Shown here one piece after another: positions 8,748 through 17,964 of a stretch of 64,000 bases of DNA; within the stretch, counting starts at the first letter, position 1, and each line of letters starts with the position of its first letter. The stretch is from SG8-4 sp964598225. GTDB taxonomy: Bacteria > Planctomycetota > Phycisphaerae > Sedimentisphaerales > Anaerobacaceae. The stretch is taken from assembly GCA_964598225.1 (NCBI GenBank), contig CAZRBG010000020.1:20074-84073 (forward strand), in the 5' to 3' direction. The notes beneath the pieces are model-generated. The model was given only the letters and a program-made list of their open reading frames with translations. It did no database searches and was not told the DNA's origin. The translations under genes were made by a program, and so were the position numbers.

Positions 8748-8782
8748 GGGGTTAAGCGGGGGGAATCGTTGGGTGTGGGGGG
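8748..8782 (+). other. Potential G-quadruplex motif
   Basis: Four G-runs of 4, 6, 3 and 6 bases are separated by loops of 6, 7 and 3 bases, which satisfies the standard G3+N1-7 rule. It lies about 290 bases upstream of the promoter of the SGNH gene. Function unknown. Confidence 0.5.
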
Positions 8783-9068
8783 AAATGTTGAAGGTGTTAA
8801 TCCGGGGCTTTGGGCGGCGGGAAGAGAGTACGAAAGCTGTGGATTGTTATGGGCATTACCAGTGTTGAAACACGCGTTCTTACAGGTCGTGACGCGGCTG
8901 AAAAAGGTTCAAGGGCGGCCACTGCAAGTGCCGATGACGGTAGGTAATGAAAGACAATTTAGTCGGTCTTGCCCCTGTGTGGCATAAGGACGAGTATTTC
9001 AAAAATTACATACAAAAGACTGAAATTAAAGGAATCAACTCGCTCTAAACCGCCCAGGGGCATTTTTA

Positions 9069-9098
9069 TTGACTGGTGCACGCCCGTTCCGATATAAT
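9069..9098 (+). promoter_or_regulatory. Sigma-70-type promoter for the SGNH gene
   Basis: TTGACT at 9069-9074 and TATAAT at 9093-9098 with an 18-base spacer. Transcription from here would begin near 9105, which rules out the GTG at 9076 as the start codon and supports an ATG at 9136 or 9151. Confidence 0.7.
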
Positions 9099-9135
9099 AC
9101 GCAGCCATGACGCAATCCGTTCAAATGCAGACGTA

Positions 9136-10260
9136 ATGAAGCAAAGAAGCATGCCTAAGTTCAGCAAAAACAATGATGTCGCCTTCAGTTCGAATAGCGT
9201 GCGACTGTCCGGACGGGAATGGGTCATCGCAGCGATCATCTGCCTGGCAACGCTCTATTTCGGACCGGAACTTTGGGGACAGCTCGGCGAGCTTAAAGTC
9301 GGCCCGGATTATCGTCTGCCGTACAAGCTCAGCGGCGATTATTGGCTATACGACCGTCTCTGCGGAAAGGCTTGCGCGAAATACCAAACCGTCCTGGTCG
9401 GAGACTCCGTAATCTGGGGGCATTACGTACCGGCGGATGCGACTCTCTCGCACTATCTCAACGAGTATTCAGGACAAGATCAATTCGCCAATCTGGGCGT
9501 GGACGGCTTCCACCCCGCGGCATTGTGGGGCCTGGTCAAGTATTACGGCCGGGATATAACGAACAAGGAAGTTATCCTGCATCTCAATCCATTATGGATG
9601 AGCAACAAGAAACAGGACTTGCAGACCGAGAAGGAATATCGCTTTCATCATCCGAAGCTGGTTCCGCAGTTTCGCCCGAGAATTCCATCTTACAAGGAGT
9701 CGTGGTCCGACAGGGTGTCTATCGTAATCGGACGCCATGTTGATTTTCCCGCCTGGACCTCGCACCTCCGGACCGCTTACTTCGAGAACATGAACGTTCC
9801 GGCGTGGACCATGAAACACCCTTATGAAAATCCACTGAAAGCGGTTACGCTTGAACTGCCGGTCGCCAAGGAAGATCATCCGACCGATGATAGATCATGG
9901 AACGAAAGAGGAATGGGCAAACGGAGTTTCCACTGGGTCGAGCTCGGGACGTCGCTTCAGTGGAAGATGTTCCGGCGCACCGTCGAATTATTGAGAGAGA
10001 GAGATAACACGGTATTTGTCCTCGTCGGACCTTTCAACGAGCACATGATCGAGGATGAGAGCCTTGAAGCTTACGACGAAATGAAAGACGGCATCGAGGA
10101 CTGGCTGCAACAGAACAACACCCCCTACCTCATGCCTGAACCGCTGCCGGGCAGGTTCTACAGCGACGCCAGTCATCCGCTGGCCGAAGGCTATGCACTG
10201 CTCGCAAAACAGGTCATGGAAGACGAATCATTCAAATCAACTATTCTCGGCAACCAATGA
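9136..10260 (+). CDS. Membrane-anchored SGNH/GDSL-hydrolase-like protein
   Basis: About 374 residues from ATG 9136 (ATG 9151 is the alternative; the GTG at 9076 lies within the promoter). One N-terminal membrane segment ('WVIAAIICLATLYFG') is followed by an extracytoplasmic domain. The SGNH block I is seen as 'TVLVGDSVIWGH' and the catalytic Asp/His pair as 'SDASHPLAEGYALLA' near the C-terminus. Such proteins are esterases or acetyltransferase-like enzymes acting on sugar polymers or lipids. It is transcribed alone and ends convergent with the PQQ-like gene. Confidence 0.72.
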   Translation: MKQRSMPKFSKNNDVAFSSNSVRLSGREWVIAAIICLATLYFGPELWGQLGELKVGPDYRLPYKLSGDYWLYDRLCGKACAKYQTVLVGDSVIWGHYVPADATLSHYLNEYSGQDQFANLGVDGFHPAALWGLVKYYGRDITNKEVILHLNPLWMSNKKQDLQTEKEYRFHHPKLVPQFRPRIPSYKESWSDRVSIVIGRHVDFPAWTSHLRTAYFENMNVPAWTMKHPYENPLKAVTLELPVAKEDHPTDDRSWNERGMGKRSFHWVELGTSLQWKMFRRTVELLRERDNTVFVLVGPFNEHMIEDESLEAYDEMKDGIEDWLQQNNTPYLMPEPLPGRFYSDASHPLAEGYALLAKQVMEDESFKSTILGNQ

Positions 10261-10267
10261 CCGAAAT

Positions 10268-10284
10268 GGTGTGCTGAGCACACC
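10268..10284. terminator. Hairpin between convergent genes
   Basis: GGTGTG-CTGAG-CACACC forms a 6-bp stem with a 5-base loop eight bases after the SGNH stop. No strong T-run follows on either strand, so a terminator role is only plausible from position. Confidence 0.4.
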
Positions 10285-10327
10285 CTGCGAGATCGCTATT
10301 TTACATTCAGGCCGTTCATGCTTTTAT

Positions 10328-12955
10328 TCATTTGGCCTCGTCGCCATAGAACTGCGAAACCTGAAGGCCGTTTGCCTGGGAAGTATAGAAAATGCGGCCG
10401 TTAGATACAACTGCTCCGACGCATTCTCTTGCGTCAATACACGGCCCCGAGGATACAAGCTTGTTGCCCGCTGAAATGTCGATCAAATCCATATTGGGTC
10501 CGAGCACATAAGGCTCCGACAGGCTGAATCTCGTGCAGGCGTAACTCTTGTCAAACGTAGATCGCAGCTTTCCGGTCTTCTTGTCTATCACGTGGCTCGG
10601 CCTGCCGGTGGAACCGTGCACAAAGAGGAAATCGCTTCCTATTGTGACGACGTTGACCGCTTTGCCGACAGGCTCGGACCGCCACAAAAGCGCGCCGCTC
10701 TCGACATCGAGACAATGGACATAGCGATTGTCGGTCCTCTCGTTAGGCGGATTGTACCCTCCCAGATACAGCCGTCCGTTTTCCGCTGATATGGTACAGC
10801 CGGCTGTTACGTAGTACTTTGTAGTCAGCCAGATGACTTGTCCGGTTGTTGGTTCGATAGCGGCGGTCAGGCCTCTCGCCTTTGGCCGGCCGCCTTTTCT
10901 TGTTGCGGCATATCCGAAAAACGTCGAATAATATAGCGTGCCATCCATCAGGCATACTCCCGCATCATTGCCGCCGGAGCCGAATTGCGAAAAATCTATC
11001 GTCCAGGCCTCTTCACCCGTTTCGACATCCCACGCACGTACTATTGGCTTATTATCCGCAGGGTAATAAGGATTGTTATGCGAGTAGATCCAGCTCATCA
11101 CCTCGGCGCCGTCGGGCGATTCTACCGGCTTGCCTTTGTGGACGTAGGCTTTCTCCGTTCCCTGAGGAGCGTAACTGCCCGAACCAAAGACATAAACGGC
11201 AAGATTCTCATACACTACCGGCGGCTGCTGGCGACTCCAGCTTGGTGATCCCGTGAATTGCGCCTTCCAGACTAGTTCACCGGTAGCAGCATCGAGACAT
11301 CTCATGCGGGAACCTTTCAATCCCGCCTGCGGGACCAGCAGGCGTCCCTTGTAATAGAGCGGCCCGGTGAACGAGACGTGAACGCCCGGCCAGTAACGCC
11401 GCCACAGGAGCCTGCCGGACTCCTGCTCGACGGCGAAGACCTGACCCTCGGCCGTATGGGTATACATCCGCCCGCCGCCGCAGACAGGCATGTGCTTGAA
11501 CGTACCTTTGTACCGTCGTATCCAGTTTATCTTCAGCGGCGGCTCAAGACCCTGATCGTTCGAATTTGTGCTTCTGAAATTCCCGAAATTGGTGAACCAG
11601 TCATATTCCGCATTCGCCAACAGACTTGTCAGCGGGCTTCTGATTTTCCGAACCCCAAGATCTTTCGATGGCAATGTAGCTTTGCCTCCGGCCCCTAAGA
11701 CATAGAGATACCCGTCCTCGCAGCTAAAATAAATCCGCCCGCCGCAGATTGCCGCCGGAGCCGATATCGCCCTGCCGAACGCCGTTTTGAACGACCAGAC
11801 ATCTCCCCGGCCGGACAGCGGGACCACATACAGACTGCCGTCCAGGCCGCCGTATACCGCCTTGTCACGAAGCAGTATGGGTGAGGCAATAGACGGATAG
11901 CCCCCGAGGTATTGGGCTTGCTCTCGGCTCGGAGTGTGTTTGCACAAACCGAAACCTTCCTCCGGACGGCAACGATAGACGTCTTCGCCGCGGACGCTGA
12001 CCGAGCAGAAGCTCAACAGCCCGGGACGATTTATCTCTGTAAGCGTCCCGGGGACATACTCGGCTTTACGCTGCTCATCATCAAGCTGCATAATCTCGAC
12101 TCTGCCGGTATTGTCGCGGCGGTGCCATTGAACGTAAGCCGAGCCATCGTCAGCTATGCTCAGTCCAAAGATGGCCGGTTTCTCAGAACCGGCATAGGAA
12201 GGCACAACCGGTGAGGCAACAAGTTCCGCCCGATTGCCCCGATCACTAAGACAGACTAACGAGCCGGCCACTGGAACAACAATCTTCCTGCCAATAGCTG
12301 CTATATCTATCGCACAACAGAACTGATCCCGCCAGGTTACTTTTCCACCCTTATGCCTGAGCCATTGCTCCCCGCTCCAGCGATCTTCGTCGTATTCAAG
12401 GACTTCTTTAACAAAATCCCAGGTCCAACAGATTTTGCCGCCGGGCTCAAGAGCGTATACCTGCGATCCGAGCGTGGTGAAATACACACGGTCGTCGAGG
12501 ACCACGGGCGAGCTGAAAATCGGCTCGCCGCACTCGATTTTCTCAACAACGCTTCCGTTGTTTTTATCCAACACGTAGTAGGAGCCCGCCATCGTGCCGA
12601 AGTGGAGATAACGCCCAACTACAGCAGGCGATGAGACGTTGTTGCAATTGGCTTTGCCGCCGGCCGTGCGAAAGTCCCACAGGACGTCCAATGTAGAAGC
12701 ATCTATGCAAAAAGCGACTCCCGAGCCGTCCACGGCATAAATTCGTCCGTCCGCTATGACCGGCGCTGTGAAGATCGAATCCGTCAGAGCAACCGCTCCC
12801 ACCAATCGGAGATCGGAAGCCACGCTCCTTTCGGGAACGTTACCCGAATGCCTTGAATCATATTTAAACTGCGTCCAATTCTCCGCATTTGCGATTGCAG
12901 CCGAAAATAATACAAACACTGTCAATGCCGCTGTGATTGCTCGTGGAGTTCTCAT
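10328..12955 (-). CDS. Secreted PQQ-like beta-propeller repeat protein
   Basis: 875 residues from ATG 12953-12955, with AGGAG nine bases upstream; an in-frame ATG at 12994 would overlap the stop of the preceding gene and lacks a leader. Signal peptide 1-24 ('ALTVFVLFSAAIANA'). The rest consists of repeated blades of the pyrrolo-quinoline quinone-like type ('VYALEPGGKICWTWD', 'LRCLDAATGELVWKA', 'VRAWDVETGEEAWTID', 'VHCLDVESGALLWRSE'), enough for two propellers of about 400 residues each. No obvious quinone or heme ligands are seen, so it may be a binding scaffold rather than a dehydrogenase. Last gene of a three-gene operon with the beta-helix protein and the TIM-barrel enzyme, gap 35 bases. 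Confidence 0.85.
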   Translation of the reverse strand: MRTPRAITAALTVFVLFSAAIANAENWTQFKYDSRHSGNVPERSVASDLRLVGAVALTDSIFTAPVIADGRIYAVDGSGVAFCIDASTLDVLWDFRTAGGKANCNNVSSPAVVGRYLHFGTMAGSYYVLDKNNGSVVEKIECGEPIFSSPVVLDDRVYFTTLGSQVYALEPGGKICWTWDFVKEVLEYDEDRWSGEQWLRHKGGKVTWRDQFCCAIDIAAIGRKIVVPVAGSLVCLSDRGNRAELVASPVVPSYAGSEKPAIFGLSIADDGSAYVQWHRRDNTGRVEIMQLDDEQRKAEYVPGTLTEINRPGLLSFCSVSVRGEDVYRCRPEEGFGLCKHTPSREQAQYLGGYPSIASPILLRDKAVYGGLDGSLYVVPLSGRGDVWSFKTAFGRAISAPAAICGGRIYFSCEDGYLYVLGAGGKATLPSKDLGVRKIRSPLTSLLANAEYDWFTNFGNFRSTNSNDQGLEPPLKINWIRRYKGTFKHMPVCGGGRMYTHTAEGQVFAVEQESGRLLWRRYWPGVHVSFTGPLYYKGRLLVPQAGLKGSRMRCLDAATGELVWKAQFTGSPSWSRQQPPVVYENLAVYVFGSGSYAPQGTEKAYVHKGKPVESPDGAEVMSWIYSHNNPYYPADNKPIVRAWDVETGEEAWTIDFSQFGSGGNDAGVCLMDGTLYYSTFFGYAATRKGGRPKARGLTAAIEPTTGQVIWLTTKYYVTAGCTISAENGRLYLGGYNPPNERTDNRYVHCLDVESGALLWRSEPVGKAVNVVTIGSDFLFVHGSTGRPSHVIDKKTGKLRSTFDKSYACTRFSLSEPYVLGPNMDLIDISAGNKLVSSGPCIDARECVGAVVSNGRIFYTSQANGLQVSQFYGDEAK

Positions 12956-12990
12956 CGTGTGTTCTCCTGTATGCCTTGACTCGCAATAAC

Positions 12991-14367
12991 TCAATTGCCG
13001 CCGGTTTCCCTGTCAGTCTGATCCTGTTGCAGTTCAGGTTTTCGCTGATCGTCAATGAGCCTTTTGGCCTGGACCATATTGTTAATAAGACTTATTCGTC
13101 CTACGTTCGGTTCGATTTGAATCCCCACCGTCTGTTTCTGCTCGTCAACGGGGCGCGTGTCGCGAATAGTGTTGTCCTTGAAGACCAAATCCCCGGGCTC
13201 GCCTCGAATCCGGATGCCGGCAACCTCTTCGTCGCGGCCGTTGTTTCTGATGATATTTTCCTCCAGACGATTGCGATGCGGAGCCATAGGCAATGTCTCG
13301 TTGCGGAAGAAGACTCCGTCTCCGTGATTCGCGATTATCTGGTTGCCGAAGAGAACATTGTCGCTATCCTTATGCCCGATGGAAATGCCGAATCTGCCGT
13401 TGCCCTCGAGGGTGTTATACTCGAACAATCCGTGCCGGACGCGCCAGCACAGGAACAGGCCGTCGGTGCCGTTGTTGCGGGCGATACAATTACTCACGAT
13501 CGGACGCTGGGAGCCGCTGCCGGGGTGAATGCCCAGAAACGAATTGTCCCGGCTGACGCAATTGCGGACGATAACGTCGTTTGACTGCTGGAAGCTGATG
13601 CCGTCGCCGTTGTAGTTCCGGACCTCGCAGCCCTGAATAATCGTGCCGAAACCTCGATACAGAAATATCCCTGCGCCTCTACAGCCGTTAAGGCGCACGT
13701 TGTTCTCCTTGTTGCCGTCGACTATGATGTTCTCAATTCGGGCGCCCTCGATATGATAGCCACTCACCACGGGGAAAACAGTTGCCGCTTTGGCGTTTGC
13801 GTTGACCATGCAATTGGCCATCAGAGGCTTGCTTATTGAGAACGTGTTGCCGCTGCGACCCGTAATACGGGCAACCGTTATATGGAACCCGCCGGAGTTA
13901 TCATCCCAAAGCGCAACACCGTAACCCACTGCAAAGCCGTTCGGGTCTTCGACGGTTATCTGCTCCTGGCCAAAATCGCCGTCGCGAATCAGAGACGAAA
14001 CAACTCCGTCGGCTTTTTTCAGGATTGTCTTTCCCGCCGTGCCTTTGACGGCAACGTTCTCGCGCAGGTGCAGCGAATCATACATCAAGTATTCGCCCGG
14101 CCCGATTTCCACCGTTCCGCCGCCCAAACCCGCAATGTAATCCACCGCCGCCTGTAAAACTCTGTCATCGCTGCCGGTCAACTGGGCGTTGTCTTTGCCC
14201 ACCGTAATCAGAGGCAGTTCTTCCATCGCCGAGTGCATGGCTTTGGGCAGTTGCTTTTCGTTTGGTTTCGGCGCCGGATCGTCGGGACTCTGAGAGGCAA
14301 GTGCGGCACTCTCGCCACCGATGAAAACTGTAATAACGATCAATGAAATAAACAACATACTTCGCAT
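12991..14367 (-). CDS. Secreted right-handed beta-helix (NosD/pectate-lyase-like) protein
   Basis: 458 residues, GAAGGAGG immediately upstream of ATG 14367. Signal peptide 1-25. A pectin-lyase-fold start ('VLQAAVDYIAGLGGGTVEIGPGEYLM') is followed by tandem coils such as 'NGDGISFQQSNDVIVRNCVSRDNS' from about residue 190 to 400, typical of NosD/CASH-type carbohydrate-binding helices. Likely a polysaccharide lyase, epimerase or hydrolase in the periplasm; no catalytic residues could be pinned down. Middle gene of the 15349-10328 operon (28 bases after the TIM-barrel gene). Confidence 0.82.
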   Translation of the reverse strand: MRSMLFISLIVITVFIGGESAALASQSPDDPAPKPNEKQLPKAMHSAMEELPLITVGKDNAQLTGSDDRVLQAAVDYIAGLGGGTVEIGPGEYLMYDSLHLRENVAVKGTAGKTILKKADGVVSSLIRDGDFGQEQITVEDPNGFAVGYGVALWDDNSGGFHITVARITGRSGNTFSISKPLMANCMVNANAKAATVFPVVSGYHIEGARIENIIVDGNKENNVRLNGCRGAGIFLYRGFGTIIQGCEVRNYNGDGISFQQSNDVIVRNCVSRDNSFLGIHPGSGSQRPIVSNCIARNNGTDGLFLCWRVRHGLFEYNTLEGNGRFGISIGHKDSDNVLFGNQIIANHGDGVFFRNETLPMAPHRNRLEENIIRNNGRDEEVAGIRIRGEPGDLVFKDNTIRDTRPVDEQKQTVGIQIEPNVGRISLINNMVQAKRLIDDQRKPELQQDQTDRETGGN

Positions 14368-14395
14368 TTTGTGCCTCCTTCAAACTGAAAAAGGA

Positions 14396-15349
14396 TCATA
14401 CCAGTTTGCTCTCGATCTGCTTGAGAGCCGCCATGGATTCTTCGGCGATTGTCTTGCCGCCGGGTGAAAAATCAAACACTTCAAGAGATATCCACTTGTC
14501 ATATCCTAAGTCTTTAAGCGTCTGAAAAGCCTTGACGTAATCATTCACGGCATTTCCCGTGCCGAGGTGCTTGCCGCCCTGCTCCTGGACGTGAACGTGA
14601 TGGATACGCTTGAAGTGCTTTCTGATCAAAACATCGAACGGCTCTGTTTCATTGGGCGTATTATTGAAATCGAACATGCCCTGAACAGCAGGATGGTTAA
14701 CCCGCCGAATCAACTCCGAGGCCTCTGCCATTGTATTGACAACGTCCGTGGTTCTTCTGCCCAGCGGCTCTATGAGTATTTTGACGCCGCGACGCCGAGC
14801 ATGGTCGGCTACTGCCCTAAGACCTTCGGCGAAATTTTTCTCGGCCTGTTCAATCGTGATTCCCCGGCTGTTACGCTGCTTCGGAGAACCGAAAATCATA
14901 TAAGAACCGCCGAGATCCCCGCAAAAATCAATGAGCTCGTGAAAATATGCCACTGTTTTGCTCCGGACGGCCGCGTCCGGCGCAGTAAAATGCAGCCCCT
15001 TCGGCGGCGGCGCGAGCAGCCAGTGAAGCCCGACGCATTCGAGCCCGGCATCTTCCATAACCGAGACCATTTCTTTGCGCCCTGCCGGGCTTATCTCGCC
15101 CACACCCTCCTTAACCAGCGTAAACGCCGCGATTTCCACCCCTTCGTATCCGGCATCACCGATTATACTGCACTGCTGGGGCCAGCTCAACTCAGCCATG
15201 CTCTCATTACACATGGCATACTTGAAACCATTCCAGCGGGAACTTTTCCCTTGCCCCGCCCGGCAACCAGCAATTGATCCGAGCGTCGCACCACCCAAAA
15301 TCGTGCCGGATGCTGTTATAAAATCCCGTCGGCTTAATCTGGACATCAT
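14396..15349 (-). CDS. Tat-exported sugar phosphate isomerase/epimerase-type TIM barrel
   Basis: 317 residues from ATG 15349 (an adjacent ATG at 15346 is equally possible; AGAGGAAC precedes both). The N-terminus has a twin-arginine signal ('LSRRDFITASGTILGG') and a lipobox-like 'LGSIAGC', so it may be a Tat lipoprotein. The mature domain is an AP-endonuclease-2/xylose-isomerase-like barrel with metal ligands expected in 'ILIEPLGRR' and 'MFDFNNTPN', 'HHVHVQEQG' and 'ISLEVFDFSP'. This family works with Gfo/Idh/MocA and DUF1080 enzymes in keto-sugar pathways. It heads the operon with the beta-helix and propeller proteins. Confidence 0.85.
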   Translation of the reverse strand: MMSRLSRRDFITASGTILGGATLGSIAGCRAGQGKSSRWNGFKYAMCNESMAELSWPQQCSIIGDAGYEGVEIAAFTLVKEGVGEISPAGRKEMVSVMEDAGLECVGLHWLLAPPPKGLHFTAPDAAVRSKTVAYFHELIDFCGDLGGSYMIFGSPKQRNSRGITIEQAEKNFAEGLRAVADHARRRGVKILIEPLGRRTTDVVNTMAEASELIRRVNHPAVQGMFDFNNTPNETEPFDVLIRKHFKRIHHVHVQEQGGKHLGTGNAVNDYVKAFQTLKDLGYDKWISLEVFDFSPGGKTIAEESMAALKQIESKLV

Positions 15350-15460
15350 TGTTCCTCTGCGGTACTGCGATTTTCGGCCAAAATGTGCATTCCATCCGAC
15401 TCGACTCAATAGTATGCAAACATTCCTACATAAGCATTTCGACTCGTAAGAATTGTATCA

Positions 15461-15811
15461 CTAATCGCGATAAAATGGAATAATTGTTTCATCACGTTCC
15501 GCGACATGACGCACGAGAGCCCGACGAGAGGCGACTGGATCGGATGGATAGGTAGATATGAAGACATCCTCGATGGTCGCGAGGGACAATACCACATCAG
15601 GCTCATGGACAACCACCTCAGAACCGACTGCGCCTATCCGGGCCTTGAACTCCTGCCCGGACGGGACATTCGTCACAACAACCTACGGCCACTGGATCAA
15701 GGGCGAATCCCCTTCTTCGGACAAATCAGTAATAGACGTATCGAACTTTGCAAGTTGATCGATAGCAAGCAGATTAATGGCACTATCAAAACAATACAAT
15801 TCTGATTCCAT
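15461..15811 (-). pseudogene. Hypothetical gene interrupted by an in-frame TAG
   Basis: From ATG 15809-15811 (GGAAGGCG upstream) the frame runs 42 codons, meets a TAG at 15683-15685, and continues in the same frame for 73 more codons to a second TAG. Both halves look like protein: the first ends '...EEGDSPLIQWP', the second starts 'VVVTNVPSGQEFKARIG' and continues in a beta-strand-rich style. The family is not recognised. A nonsense mutation, a sequencing error or readthrough could explain it. Confidence 0.5.
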
Positions 15812-15851
15812 AATCGCCTTCCAGCAATTTCAGAACTGTTTGGGAACCTCC

Positions 15852-16220
15852 TCAATTTTTGCCGGAGAAGAATCGACCTAGAACGTTAAATACCAATCCG
15901 GCGAAAAACAGGGCGATGGCGGGTCCTAGCAGTTCGAAGGAGGGAAGCTCAAATGATCCTGGTTCGCCGGGCTCGGTAACGCTTGTGAACGCATTCACAA
16001 CGACCAGCATGAAAATGCCCATTCCGCCCAAGCTGAGCAGCACACCCAAACCAATAAACACGCGAGCCAAACCATGAGGCCTGGGTCTCTCAACTTGCTT
16101 TGCCCCATCGGTTTCCTTCTCCTCGTGGACTACCACGACCCGTTTAGCCTTTGCGCCAAAATATATACCAACGATCGAAACGAGAACGCCGACGATCCCC
16201 ACAATAGCTTCGATGCTCAT
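15852..16220 (-). CDS. Small membrane protein, function unknown
   Basis: 122 residues from ATG 16218-16220 with GTGGACG upstream (a GTG at 16229 in the same frame is an alternative). Three hydrophobic segments: residues 4-22 ('AIVGIVGVLVSIVGIYFG'), about 53-75 and about 98-118, separated by a basic, soluble loop ('AKRVVVVHEEKETDG') and a Pro/Glu-rich loop. No family recognised. It stands between the TAG-interrupted gene and the restriction-modification remnant. Confidence 0.65.
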   Translation of the reverse strand: MSIEAIVGIVGVLVSIVGIYFGAKAKRVVVVHEEKETDGAKQVERPRPHGLARVFIGLGVLLSLGGMGIFMLVVVNAFTSVTEPGEPGSFELPSFELLGPAIALFFAGLVFNVLGRFFSGKN

Positions 16221-16337
16221 CTCGTCCACCTGTACCCTTCATGTGATAACAACGTATATACAGCTCCATATACATCTAATAAGGACAGGGCCCTATTGTC
16301 CCCTCTCTCTTTTTCCACCTTCAGGCCATCTCTTCTG

Positions 16338-17030
16338 TCAATAAGACAGGGCGTCCCTATTTGTAAGCAATTTAGAGAAATCAAGACGAGCATTTGAAAA
16401 TAGATTTTGGTTCTCTTTTTTGAGGCGCTTAGCTGCCATTCGACAATATTCAGAATCTATCTCTATTCCGATACTATTTCTATCACACTTCATGGCGGCG
16501 ATCATTGTCGTGCCAGTCCCACAAAACGGATCGAGTACGGTATCACCGTAGAAAGAAAACATTCGGACAAGACGATAAGCAAGTTCAACAGGAAATGGAG
16601 CGGGATGATGTTTGGTAGAAGCACCAGTGATTTTCCAAAATTGCTGAAACCATTCATCATAGTTTTTCTTTTCAATTCTGCTCTTATCTCTTTGAATTTC
16701 TGTAGGTTTTCGGTAACCGCCAGGTTTTCGCTGCATCAGTATGAATTCAATATCGTTTTTGATTATGGCATTCGGCTCATAAGGTTTTCCCAAAAACCTG
16801 GTACCGTTTTCAACTTCGTAACTCGCATTTGATATTTTGTGCCAGATTATCGGGTTGAGATTATCGAAACCAATTTTCCTGCATGCAACGCAAATATCAG
16901 CGTGGAGGGGAACAACCACATGTCTCCCATATCTTTTTCTTGAAAGGCAAACGTCACCTACAACGCACACGAGACGGCCACCAGGAACCAGCACGCGGAA
17001 ACAGTCTTGCCATACTTTTTGGAGCTCCAC
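16338..17030 (-). pseudogene. N-terminally truncated DNA methyltransferase
   Basis: About 230 codons. The frame is open only from a stop at 17046-17048; its best start is the GTG at 17028-17030. It contains 'VLVPGGRLVCVVGDVCLSR' and, near the C-terminus, the SAM-binding motif 'DTVLDPFCGTGTT', the order seen in beta-class amino-methyltransferases (N4-cytosine or N6-adenine). In that class the catalytic SPPY/DPPY motif precedes the region where this ORF begins, and it is absent here in any frame upstream, because the endonuclease frame occupies that DNA. The enzyme has therefore lost its catalytic N-terminus (perhaps 50-70 residues) and should be inactive. Confidence 0.75.
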
Positions 17031-17671
17031 AAGAACCCGCTGTCCTTATGAGAAGTAATGAAGCAAGCGGCATCGTAGTGTCTTTCTCTCAAAATCTTTC
17101 TACAAAAAAGTTCATATCTCTTAGCATAGGATGCATTCTTGAATTCAGGGAAGACTTGGAAATGAGGTTCTTTGACTCTTACGGGTGATTGGGATCTGTC
17201 TGAATCCTCCAACATGAAAAGGTGTCCAAGCCACGGCTTCACTGTTTTATTAAAAGCTCGTTCTCTGTACGCGGTCCAGAGATCCAAGGCACTGCCCATT
17301 GCTTCTTCGGTTCTGTTATTGAAGTTATTACCAAAGGACGGCCCTACTTGTGATTTGGCTTCAAGAGCGATCAGTAATTGCTCGTTCTTTACTACGAGTA
17401 AATCCCACTCTTTGGTAGGCCTGAAGTAGCCCGGCAATTCCAATGATTTCTTAAGAAAAATGCATTTGTCGTCTACCCCTGCCGATTTGATGATTTCGGT
17501 AATTAGATTAATAAATCCATCCATCTGTGCATCACCAGTCACAGCTCCTCGCGAACCTTGATCCCGTGTACCTGTTTTGTTTTGCTTCTCTAACTGAGCG
17601 AATCGTGTTTGCCAGAAACAACGAATGGCCATCGAAACCTTCTCTTGTAAATCATTTGATGTATCGGTCAT
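16958..17671 (-). pseudogene. PaeR7I/XhoI-family type II restriction endonuclease, 3' end probably lost
   Basis: 237 codons from ATG 17671. Residues 80-130 contain the family's core: 'PGYFRPTKEWDLLVV', 'ALEAKSQVGPSFGNN' and 'NNRTEEAMGSALDLWTAYRE', with the PD-(D/E)XK-type residues in WDLLVV and EAKSQ. This family cuts CTCGAG. The match continues to 'YELFCRKILRERHYDAACFITSHKD', after which the protein reads into what is the methyltransferase gene in another frame and ends in 'FLVAVSCAL'. The natural C-terminal segment thus seems to be replaced, giving a 73-base overlap with the methyltransferase remnant. Activity is doubtful. Confidence 0.75.
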
Positions 17672-17964
17672 CCACGCTCCAACAAAATTACTATTGGTAT
17701 TGAATCCTGCAAAAGATACCGATTCCCGGCGTATTTTGAAGCCAGAAAATCATAGTAGTCTAACAATGTTTATCGCCGCATCAGGAAACAGATATGGTTT
17801 TCCCGTCGCAGAGCCGATGGAAGAATCTATACCTTAACAGGCTGATTTGCAAGGGAAAAACGTAAAAGACGAGAATACAGAACACAGGAGACAGAATGCA
17901 GGAGAAGACAAGGCAAAACCGATAGCGTACAGCGTGTAGCGGGTAGCGGATTTTGTGGGATTGG

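Larger units (their letters stand above)
8566..9068. other. Intergenic region with repeat and G-rich motif, no convincing gene
   Basis: A copy of the GTAGTGACGCC-type repeat lies at 8605-8625. From 8748 the plus strand becomes G-rich. The open frames here (8730-8987 and a 33-residue frame at 8947-9048) lack good ribosome sites and any recognisable protein features. Confidence 0.6.

Noticed and set aside
8730..9048. Frames at 8730-8987 (85 residues) and 8947-9048 (33 residues)
   Set aside because: No ribosome site, biased composition in the G-rich region, no recognisable features.
17672..17964. Possible gene or array between the endonuclease and GNAT genes
   Set aside because: Only short frames, and a 'GCGTACAGCGTGTAGCGGG'-like low-complexity phrase near 17925; no regular repeat-spacer structure.
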